Positions 1 through 5,395 of a stretch of 5,771 bases of DNA are shown here, piece after piece. The first letter of the stretch is position 1; every line of letters begins with the position of its first letter. The position numbers and the translations under genes are program-made. A model generated the notes under the pieces. It was given only the letters and a program-made list of their open reading frames with translations, was not told where the DNA came from and ran no database searches. The stretch comes from Spirochaetota bacterium (GTDB taxonomy: Bacteria; Spirochaetota; Spirochaetia; Treponematales; Treponemataceae), in NCBI GenBank assembly GCA_029571425.1, contig JAKPSR010000093.1:1-5771 (forward strand). The letters run 5' to 3'.

Positions 1-1530
1 GTCGGTGAACTTCACCGCGTTGTTCAGGAGATTGATAAGAACCTGCTTTACCCGTATTTCGTCCCCGACGAGGACCGCCGGGACGTCTGGGTCAACGTCC
101 GCCGAGAACGAAAGCTCCTTCTCGGCGACCTTGACCGAGACGAGGTTAATGACGTCGTGCAGGAGCGACTCGAAACGGTACGGCGCCTCGTTGAGCGTCA
201 TCCGCTGGGCCTCGATCCGGGAGAAATCGAGAATGTCGTTGATGATCGAGAGAAGCATCGTCGCCGAGGTGCGCACGTGCGAAACGTAGTTCTTTTGCAG
301 CGGGTTGAGCGGCGTTCGCGCGAGGAGCTCGTTCATCCCGATGACCGCGTTCATCGGGGTGCGTAGCTCGTGGCTCATGTTCGCGAGAAAGGCGGCCTTC
401 GCGCGCGCGGCGGACTCCGCCTTGTCGCGCGCCTCGACGAGCTCGGTCGTGTCGGTGGCCACCGCGAGGAACCCGATCGGCTCGCCGTGGTAAAGCAGGG
501 GATCGATCTTGAAGTTGAACCACCGTTCGCCCGCCGGCGTCTTGAGGGGAACCGTGCCCCGAACGGATCTCTCGAGGGACGCGTCCGCTATCCGGGGGTC
601 GTTCGCGAGCTCTTGCCCGTGATACTTGAAAAGGACCTGCCACGGGGCGCCCACAAGCTCTTTCCAGCTCTTGAACCCCAAGCTCTGAACGATCGAGCGC
701 GAGGCGTACTCAACGACGCCGGAAGGGTCAAGGATGGCGATCTGGTCCGACGAAGCCTCGAGCAGGGAATCGAGTACGGCCTTTGGCTTGATCTCCCCGG
801 TCATGTCGAGGACGGTCATGATGTAGCCAAACGTGCCGGCGGACGACTTCACCGTGCGGACGTCGATATAGTCCCAGCGCGGCGCGCCCAGCTTGTCCCC
901 GATGCGGCGGATCTCCTGAATCGTCTCCTCCCCGAGGATCAGCCGTTCGATCAAGCCCTCGACGAAGGTGACGTCGAGAGTCGAGAGGTCGTGGAGACTC
1001 AAGCCGACGAGATCCTCCCAGGAGCCGAAGCCGTTCTCGCGGGCGACGGACTCGCTCGCGAGGAGGATGGTCAGGTTTCGGTCGAATACCACAATCCGCC
1101 CCGGAACCGAATCTATCAGGGTATTGACGATCTTCTTTTGCGAATACAGGGCGGTCACGTCATTGATGAAAAAAACCTTTCCGACGACGCGCCCTTCGGA
1201 TTCGGCCACGGATGCCCGGACCCGGAACCATTCATATTGGTCGTTCTTCTGGCGATCGAGGGGGAATTCCTCGTCAACGGCCCGTCCTGCGTCGAGTTCG
1301 GCGAGCCAACGCCGCGCCAATAGGGCGAGAACCGGATTGCCGATAACCTCAAGAAGGCCACGCCCCTGACAATCTGCGACCTCGCCGAGATCGAAGTACT
1401 GTCGGGCGGCTCTGCTGACTTGGCGGATCGTGTTGTCCGCGCGCAGATAGATAACCAGCTGAGGAGTTGCGTCCATTAGGACGTCCCAAATCGCGACGCT
1501 CTCGTCATCCGGAAGCATGCGGTCAGCCAT
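1..1530 (-). CDS. PAS-PAS-PAS sensor histidine kinase, C-terminus beyond left edge
   Basis: This is a cytoplasmic sensor histidine kinase, expected to autophosphorylate on histidine and pass the phosphate to a response regulator. I translated 510 codons from the ATG at 1530-1528 without a stop; the frame runs off the left edge. No signal peptide or membrane segment is visible. Three PAS-like domains lie at about residues 14-125, 137-245 and 252-365; the second and third contain the similar stretches GFGSWEDLVG and GFKSWKELVG. A HisKA domain follows at about 378-445, with the H-box FLANMSHELRTPMNAVIG and phospho-acceptor His387. The ATPase domain begins near 485, and its N-box LINLLNNAVKFTD reaches residue 510. 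The G boxes, and any fused receiver domain, would lie outside the window. Met5 and Met19 are alternative starts, but Met1 lies exactly 7 bases after a good -10 element, which favours a leaderless start there. It is divergent from the EAL gene. The PAS ligand cannot be predicted. Confidence 0.93.
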   Translation of the reverse strand, partial: MADRMLPDDESVAIWDVLMDATPQLVIYLRADNTIRQVSRAARQYFDLGEVADCQGRGLLEVIGNPVLALLARRWLAELDAGRAVDEEFPLDRQKNDQYEWFRVRASVAESEGRVVGKVFFINDVTALYSQKKIVNTLIDSVPGRIVVFDRNLTILLASESVARENGFGSWEDLVGLSLHDLSTLDVTFVEGLIERLILGEETIQEIRRIGDKLGAPRWDYIDVRTVKSSAGTFGYIMTVLDMTGEIKPKAVLDSLLEASSDQIAILDPSGVVEYASRSIVQSLGFKSWKELVGAPWQVLFKYHGQELANDPRIADASLERSVRGTVPLKTPAGERWFNFKIDPLLYHGEPIGFLAVATDTTELVEARDKAESAARAKAAFLANMSHELRTPMNAVIGMNELLARTPLNPLQKNYVSHVRTSATMLLSIINDILDFSRIEAQRMTLNEAPYRFESLLHDVINLVSVKVAEKELSFSADVDPDVPAVLVGDEIRVKQVLINLLNNAVKFTD

Positions 1531-1537
1531 GGCAAAC

Positions 1538-1555
1538 AGTATACACTTTTATACT
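1538..1555. repeat. Inverted repeat inside the kinase promoter, possible operator
   Basis: AGTATA (1538-1543) and TATACT (1550-1555) form a perfect 6-bp inverted repeat with a 6-bp spacer. The left half coincides with the -10 element of the kinase promoter and the right half lies in its spacer, so a bound dimer would block that promoter. In AT-rich DNA a chance origin remains possible. Confidence 0.4.
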
Positions 1556-1566
1556 AGACATATCAA
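1538..1566 (-). promoter_or_regulatory. Sigma70-type promoter of the histidine kinase gene, predicted leaderless
   Basis: On the minus strand there is a -35 element TTGATA (1566-1561), a 17-bp spacer and a -10 element TATACT (1543-1538). The ATG begins 7 bases after the -10, so transcription should start at or next to the A of the start codon. No Shine-Dalgarno sequence fits between them. The promoter is read from sequence alone. Confidence 0.72.
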
Positions 1567-1581
1567 ATTCTATACACTTTT
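1540..1581. repeat. Two direct copies of TATACACTTTT, 31 bp apart, in the divergent promoter region
   Basis: The 11-mer TATACACTTTT occurs at 1540-1550 and again, identically, at 1571-1581. The 31-bp period is close to three helical turns, which places both copies on the same DNA face. The first copy overlaps the kinase -10 region. The second lies about 12 bp upstream of the EAL gene's extended -10. The arrangement suits a regulator acting on both divergent genes; the regulator itself is unknown. Confidence 0.5.
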
Positions 1582-1592
1582 CGCCGAAAATC

Positions 1593-1601
1593 TGGTATGC
1601 T
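1593..1601 (+). promoter_or_regulatory. Extended -10 promoter of the EAL gene, predicted leaderless
   Basis: TGG-TATGCT fits an extended -10 element (TGn before the hexamer, 1596-1601). It is followed by 7 bases and then the ATG at 1609, the same geometry as the kinase promoter on the other strand. The -35 is poor (TACACT at 1573-1578 with a 17-bp spacer), so activity would rest on the TGn element or on an activator. Confidence 0.55.
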
Positions 1602-1608
1602 GTCCCCC

Positions 1609-2865
1609 ATGATTCGTCGGCGCCCCTTCAAGTTGCAGGATATCATCAAAAGCGAACGTTTGTGTACTTATTTTCAACCAATCGTGAGCTTAAAGACCGG
1701 GACGATTTTCGCGTACGAGGCGCTCGTACGCGGTCTTACCGTCGACTCCCCAGACCTCATCGCGCCGCACGATCTCTTTCAGGAGGCGGACCGCATCACT
1801 AAGGCCGCGGAGTTCGATCGCCTCTGCCGAAAAAAAGCGCTCGAGAGCTTCAGGCGATTCCATAACGAGTCCTCCGCGATGATGTTCATGAACATCAATA
1901 CCTCGGCCATTGGCCATCGGGGCGACGAGAAACCCCATATCAGCACGATCACCCATCAAATGGGCTTTGACCCCAAAAACATCGGACTCGAGCTCGTCGA
2001 GTCGCGCTCCCAATCCTCCGATGACCTGATAGAGTTCGTGAACCGCTACCGCGACTCCGGCTTCCTGATCGTCGTCGACGACTTCGGGTGCGAACAATCG
2101 AACATCGACCGGCTCATACAGATTCACCCGGACATCATCAAGATCGACCGATGCCTGATCTCCGGCATCGAGTCGGACCCCTACCGCCAATCAATACTCA
2201 AGTCGATCCATTCCCTCGCCGAGATGACCGGGTCCCTTTGCCTCGCCGAGGGGGTCGAGACGATCGACGAGATCCGCGCCTGCCACGAGCTCGGCATCGA
2301 CCTCTATCAGGGATTCGCCATCGCCTATCCCTCGCCGGACCTTCCCACCCTCGAACGCGAGACGGAGGAGCGGATCAAGGTCGTCCAAGAGGAGGTGCGC
2401 GAGCTCTCGCTTGGCAACCTGCGAAAGCGGCGGCGGCTCACCGGGGACATCAACGTCCTCGCCGATTGGCTGATCAGGCAAATCGTCCCGGAGAACCTCG
2501 GCGCCATGACCCAGGTCTTCGAGGAATTCATCGCCATGAACAGCGAGATCGAGTGCATCTACCTCCTCGATGGAGAGGGACGCCAGGTTACGGAAACGAT
2601 CTCCTCTCCCCTTCTCTCATTTCAGACGAGGCCTAGCATCTTCAAGCCGGCGCGATCCGGCGCCGACCATTCCTTTAAGCCCTATTTTACGTGCTTTGAG
2701 GCGCTTGGCATCCACCGCTATCTGACCGACGTCTATCTTTCTCTCGCCTCGGGGAATTTATGCCGAACTTTTTCGGTGCAGCTCGCCCCGGACAGGGAAA
2801 CCGGGTTTATTCTCTGTATGGACTTTCTGGAGGAATCAATCCGCACACCGGCGGCCAGACCGTAG
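1609..2865 (+). CDS. EAL-domain c-di-GMP phosphodiesterase with C-terminal Cache/PAS-like sensor domain
   Basis: Predicted cytoplasmic phosphodiesterase that linearises c-di-GMP to pGpG. The EAL domain spans about residues 13-240 (418-aa numbering) and keeps every expected catalytic position: E37 in EALVRG, N95 in MNINTS, E128 in LELVES, D157-D158 in VDDFG, K178 in IKID, E214 in AEGVET and Q234 in YQGF. A charged helical linker (about 245-280) leads to a C-terminal domain (about 285-410) with the pattern HSFKPYF, then TDVYLSLASG, then a final CMDF strand. This resembles Cache/PDC folds and the EAL-associated C-terminal domain of YkuI-type proteins. No membrane segment is seen, so any ligand would be cytosolic. 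An in-frame ATG at 1597 adds four residues, but it lies inside the -10 hexamer; the ATG at 1609 sits 7 bases beyond it and is preferred. Neither start has a Shine-Dalgarno sequence. The divergent kinase gene may be functionally related. Transcription probably ends at the terminator at 2976-3017. Confidence 0.93.
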   Translation: MIRRRPFKLQDIIKSERLCTYFQPIVSLKTGTIFAYEALVRGLTVDSPDLIAPHDLFQEADRITKAAEFDRLCRKKALESFRRFHNESSAMMFMNINTSAIGHRGDEKPHISTITHQMGFDPKNIGLELVESRSQSSDDLIEFVNRYRDSGFLIVVDDFGCEQSNIDRLIQIHPDIIKIDRCLISGIESDPYRQSILKSIHSLAEMTGSLCLAEGVETIDEIRACHELGIDLYQGFAIAYPSPDLPTLERETEERIKVVQEEVRELSLGNLRKRRRLTGDINVLADWLIRQIVPENLGAMTQVFEEFIAMNSEIECIYLLDGEGRQVTETISSPLLSFQTRPSIFKPARSGADHSFKPYFTCFEALGIHRYLTDVYLSLASGNLCRTFSVQLAPDRETGFILCMDFLEESIRTPAARP

Positions 2866-2913
2866 AAAACAGTAGAATCTGTCAAAAAAACGTAAGATTT
2901 TCTCCTCAAGCCC

Positions 2914-2942
2914 TTGCCAAAACCGACCGAATACTGTAGTAT
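2914..2942 (+). promoter_or_regulatory. Sigma70-type promoter downstream of the EAL gene
   Basis: TTGCCA (2914-2919), a 17-bp spacer and TAGTAT (2937-2942) make a plausible promoter with a start near 2949. The -10 is the right half of the perfect palindrome ATACT-GT-AGTAT (2931-2942). The same half-sites occur in the kinase promoter, so a shared regulator is possible. No protein gene begins just downstream; the first terminator is about 60 bp away. Confidence 0.5.
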
Positions 2943-2948
2943 CAACAT

Positions 2949-3017
2949 GTGACTGACTTACTTGTGGTGCCCGGTAAAAGGCCGGTCGTTTTCTCCTCCT
3001 TTCGACCGGTCTTTTTT
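2949..3017 (+). ncRNA. Candidate small RNA (or purU attenuator leader) bounded by promoter and terminator
   Basis: The promoter at 2914-2942 and the strong terminator at 2976-3017 would produce an RNA of about 69 nt with no credible reading frame; the only ATG near its 5' end is followed at once by TGA. Its 3' hairpin has a 14-nt, all-pyrimidine loop (2989-3002) containing CUCCUCCUUU, which is complementary to Shine-Dalgarno sequences. I do not recognise it as a known RNA family. It might instead be the processed 3' end of the EAL mRNA, or an attenuator upstream of purU: CCGG at 2971-2974 could pair with CCGG at 2982-2985 and compete with the terminator stem. The call is inferred from signals, not homology. 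Confidence 0.35.
2976..3017 (+). terminator. Intrinsic terminator between the EAL gene and purU
   Basis: The arm GGCCGGTCG (2980-2988) pairs with CGACCGGTC (3003-3011), giving 9 bp including one G-U pair. A further AAAA/UUUU pairing (2976-2979 with 3012-3015) extends the stem. A run of six T follows the GC stem (3012-3017). The A-run on the other side makes it bidirectional in principle, but both flanking genes run in the plus direction. It would end EAL transcription before the purU promoter. Confidence 0.88.
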
Positions 3018-3044
3018 ATATAACCCGTACATTCGCCTGAGCAA

Positions 3045-3071
3045 TTGAAGAAAAGCACGTTTCCGTATACT
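3045..3071 (+). promoter_or_regulatory. Promoter of purU, predicted leaderless or nearly so
   Basis: The -10 element TATACT (3066-3071) is followed by 8 bases and the purU ATG at 3080. TTGAAG (3045-3050) is a possible -35 with a short 15-bp spacer. The stretch between terminator and ATG contains no purine-rich Shine-Dalgarno sequence at a usable distance; the GAAGAAAAG at 3047-3055 is 24 or more bases away. The octamer TATACTGT is identical to that of the kinase promoter. Confidence 0.55.
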
Positions 3072-3079
3072 GTGTTTTC

Positions 3080-3931
3080 ATGCATTCCGCCCAATTCACC
3101 CTAACCGTCTCCTGCGCGGACCAACCCGGCTTGATCGCCGCCATAACCGGGTGCATCGCCGATGGAAACGGTAACATCCTGAACCTCGCCCAGCACACCG
3201 CCACCGACATTGGCATGTTCTTCTGCCGCATCGCCTTCGCCTCGCGCGAGGGCTTTACCGAGGAAGGATTCTCCGCCTCGTTCGCCAAGATCGCCGAGCG
3301 CTTTCAAATGGAGTGGGGCCTTTTCGCCGACGCCAAGAAAAAGCGCGTCGCCGTCCTCGTCTCGAAGACGAGCCACTGCCTGTACGAAATCCTGCTCAAG
3401 CACGCGGACGGGGAACTCGACTGCGAAATCCCGGTCATCGTCTCGAACCACCCGGACCTCGCGCACATCGCGACGTCCTTCCACATTCCCTTTTTCCAAG
3501 TCGACCCGGCCAAGGGCAAGGATGCCTACGAGCGCGACCTCGAGGAGATCCTCGAGCGGTACGGGACCGAGCTCATCGTTCTCGCGCGGTACATGCAGGT
3601 GATGAGCCCCGCATTTTGCCGACGTTGGGACGGGAAGATCATCAACATCCATCATGGGTTTCTTCCGGCCTTCAAGGGCGCGAAGCCCTACCATCAGGCG
3701 TGGCAGAAGGGCGTGAAGATCATCGGCGCGACGGGACACTTCGCGACCGAGGACCTGGACCAAGGCCCAATCATCTTCCAGGACGTGATCAGGGTTTCTG
3801 ACACGCGCTCGGTCGAGGAATTCATCAGGATGGGGAAAGACGTGGAAAGGCGCGTGCTCGTCGAGGCCGTGCGCCGCTACCTGGCGCACAGCATCTTCAT
3901 GTACAGCGGCCGCACCTTCGTGATCGAGTGA
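3080..3931 (+). CDS. purU: Formyltetrahydrofolate deformylase
   Basis: PurU hydrolyses 10-formyltetrahydrofolate to formate and tetrahydrofolate in the cytoplasm, balancing the one-carbon pool and supplying formate. The 283-aa length is typical. An N-terminal ACT domain (about residues 6-80) begins with TLTVSCADQPGLIAAITG and is followed by the formyl-transferase fold from about residue 88. The catalytic set is visible: N189 and H191 in IINIHH, H220 in GATGHFAT and D227 in EDLDQGPII, with the H-to-D spacing of seven seen in the PurN/PurU family. The family signature FLPAFKGAKPYHQAW is also present. One small departure is Gly193 where many homologues have Ser (NIHHSFLP). The ACT domain is the expected site for regulation by small ligands such as methionine or glycine, by analogy with the E. 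coli enzyme. It has its own promoter and appears monocistronic, converging on the HD-GYP-like gene 33 bp away. PurN is ruled out by the ACT domain and the length. Confidence 0.97.
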   Translation: MHSAQFTLTVSCADQPGLIAAITGCIADGNGNILNLAQHTATDIGMFFCRIAFASREGFTEEGFSASFAKIAERFQMEWGLFADAKKKRVAVLVSKTSHCLYEILLKHADGELDCEIPVIVSNHPDLAHIATSFHIPFFQVDPAKGKDAYERDLEEILERYGTELIVLARYMQVMSPAFCRRWDGKIINIHHGFLPAFKGAKPYHQAWQKGVKIIGATGHFATEDLDQGPIIFQDVIRVSDTRSVEEFIRMGKDVERRVLVEAVRRYLAHSIFMYSGRTFVIE

Positions 3932-3936
3932 CGCGA

Positions 3937-3962
3937 CGACGCGGGCAGCCCCGCTCGAGTCG
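3937..3962. terminator. GC-rich hairpin between convergent genes, weak terminator candidate
   Basis: GCGGG (3941-3945) and CCCGC (3950-3954) pair around a 4-nt loop; CGAC (3937-3940) and GTCG (3959-3962) can extend the stem past a one-sided 4-nt bulge. It sits between the stop codons of purU and the minus-strand gene, where a two-way terminator is expected. No T-run follows on either strand, so it may only slow polymerase or protect 3' ends. Confidence 0.3.
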
Positions 3963-3964
3963 GC

Positions 3965-5395
3965 CTAAATGACGCGGTCTAGGGCCGCGACGATCGCGGA
4001 GTCGTAAAGCCCGGGCTTTTTCTCGAGCTCGGCCACCGCCGATTCCTTGTCGAATATCTCACGATAGCTTCGCTTCGACACGAGGGCCACGAAGGACTCG
4101 ACGACCCTAATCAACCTGCCGATGTACGGTATGCGCTCGCCTTGAAGCCCCTCGGGGTATCCCGAGCCGTCCATGTTCTCGTGGTGGGTCAACACCCCGT
4201 CGGCGAAGATATTGGTATAGCGCTCCGGCACGAACGAAAGCTGGGCAAGCCCCTGCTTCACGTGGTTGCGTATCTCGTACTTCTGCGCCTCGGTCAGGTT
4301 CTCGGCAGAGAGGAGGGCCCGGTCGATCTCGAGAAAGCCGATGTCGTAAACCATGGCGACCGAGAAATAGAGCATGGCGTCGTACTGCGCGACGCCCATC
4401 TCGAGGGCGATCTTGTATACCATCTCGGACACGTTCTTCGAGTTGTTCTTTCGTCCCGTCGCGAGGTCGATTTGCGCGCCGAGCTCCCGGCATTTGCGCG
4501 CGAGCTCGTCGAGCTCCTTTTTCTCCGACTCGGTCGTAGGGGGCGGCGGAAGCCCCGTCGCCGCCTGCGCGCTGCCGATCATCCGCATCTCGCCGTCGAC
4601 CCCATAAATAGGAGGAAGGGCAGCGAGCGCGTCCTGCGGCAGGCGAGAGAGCTGGGAGACGGCTCGCAGCGTCTCGACGAATTTATCGTTCTGGTTCTTG
4701 GCGTTCTTCAGGTTAAGCACGGTATTGACGACGACCACGACGAACACGATGAAGCACACGCCGGCGAGGACGAAGAGGCTGAGCACCACGAAGCGGTTGG
4801 TCGATCCAGTCGCCTCGAATGCCTCGCGGTACGCGCTTTGCTGGGTCTCGAGGAGCTCCTTGCGGCGCTCGTCGTTCGACCGTTGGTTTTGCTCGACCGC
4901 GTCCTTCTTGGCGTTCTCGAGCGCGAGCTGGAGCTCGAGGGTGCTGCGGAGGACGGGATTCGAGTCGCCGCCCGAGGAGACTGCCCTCGTCGGATCGCCG
5001 CCCCAAGCGGCGTCCTGCGCCTCGAAGGTGTTGATGATCTTAACGAGGCGGTTGACGCGCTCGGAGGACAGGTAAGGAAACTCGATGAGCTTTTCCTTGA
5101 CGGCGCGAAACGCGTTTCCGTCCCGCGAGTCCTTGATCTGGCTCAGGTATCCGTAGTAAATCGTCTCCGCGATCACCTCGACGTTCTCTGGCAGCGATTC
5201 CTGCTTGTACGAGCCGAGCACCGTGTTAATGTAGGAGAACGCCTTCGCGTAGTTCCCGGCCGTGTACTGATCGTTCGCCGCGTTGAGGTAGCGGGTCATC
5301 AGCTCCTCGTCGACCGCGAAGGCGGGGATAGCGACCCCGGCGAGACAGATGGCGACGGACGCGACGATTAGGGCAATTCGTGACTTTTTACTCAT
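3965..5395 (-). CDS. Membrane-anchored, TPR-like periplasmic protein with degenerate HD-GYP domain
   Basis: The 476-aa protein has a signal peptide (residues 1-27, cleavage after AFA), a periplasmic helical region with a TPR-like repeat (about 34-62, YLNAANDQYTAGNYAKAF), a probable coiled coil (about 150-198) and one membrane segment (about 202-228). A cytoplasmic HD-GYP-like domain occupies about 318-476. HD-GYP proteins hydrolyse c-di-GMP at a di- or tri-iron centre. Here H378, H404-H405-E406 and DGSGYP (409-414) are kept. The HD-x-G-K motif, however, reads Y350-D351-I-G-F354, the early histidine of the HSxRV motif is V322, and the aspartate late in the domain is E433. I infer a weak or inactive hydrolase that may still bind the nucleotide, with the periplasmic part as input. 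The ATG at 5395 is preferred because it starts a proper signal peptide and has GGAG motifs upstream; a TTG at 5410 would add five residues. It overlaps the preceding gene by 8 bp, suggesting an operon. Confidence 0.85.
   Translation of the reverse strand: MSKKSRIALIVASVAICLAGVAIPAFAVDEELMTRYLNAANDQYTAGNYAKAFSYINTVLGSYKQESLPENVEVIAETIYYGYLSQIKDSRDGNAFRAVKEKLIEFPYLSSERVNRLVKIINTFEAQDAAWGGDPTRAVSSGGDSNPVLRSTLELQLALENAKKDAVEQNQRSNDERRKELLETQQSAYREAFEATGSTNRFVVLSLFVLAGVCFIVFVVVVVNTVLNLKNAKNQNDKFVETLRAVSQLSRLPQDALAALPPIYGVDGEMRMIGSAQAATGLPPPPTTESEKKELDELARKCRELGAQIDLATGRKNNSKNVSEMVYKIALEMGVAQYDAMLYFSVAMVYDIGFLEIDRALLSAENLTEAQKYEIRNHVKQGLAQLSFVPERYTNIFADGVLTHHENMDGSGYPEGLQGERIPYIGRLIRVVESFVALVSKRSYREIFDKESAVAELEKKPGLYDSAIVAALDRVI

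Noticed and set aside
146..643. A minus-strand open frame in another phase of the kinase gene
   Set aside because: It is the kinase read out of phase; the arginine-rich product lacks domains, while the correct phase is open from 1530 to the edge, so no frameshift needs to be invoked.
370..1323. A 317-codon open frame on the plus strand within the kinase region
   Set aside because: The minus frame is a continuous PAS/HisKA/ATPase protein with an H-box and N-box; the plus frame shows no family motif.
1597..1608. Upstream ATG for the EAL gene at 1597
   Set aside because: It lies inside the extended -10 hexamer TATGCT and would not be in the transcript if that promoter is used; ATG 1609 fits better. 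It remains possible if a promoter farther upstream is used.
2869..2882. ACAG-N6-CTGT hairpin just after the EAL stop as a terminator
   Set aside because: The stem is only 4 bp and is followed by an A-run rather than a T-run on the plus strand; the hairpin at 2976-3017 is far stronger.
3101..3889. A 262-codon minus-strand open frame opposite purU
   Set aside because: The plus frame encodes a full-length PurU with its catalytic residues; the opposite frame has no recognisable domain.
4142..5371. A 409-codon open frame on the plus strand, opposite the HD-GYP-like gene
   Set aside because: It is an antisense shadow of a GC-rich gene: composition is dominated by R, L, V, E and D, no domain is recognisable, and the minus frame has a signal peptide, a membrane helix and HD-GYP motifs.
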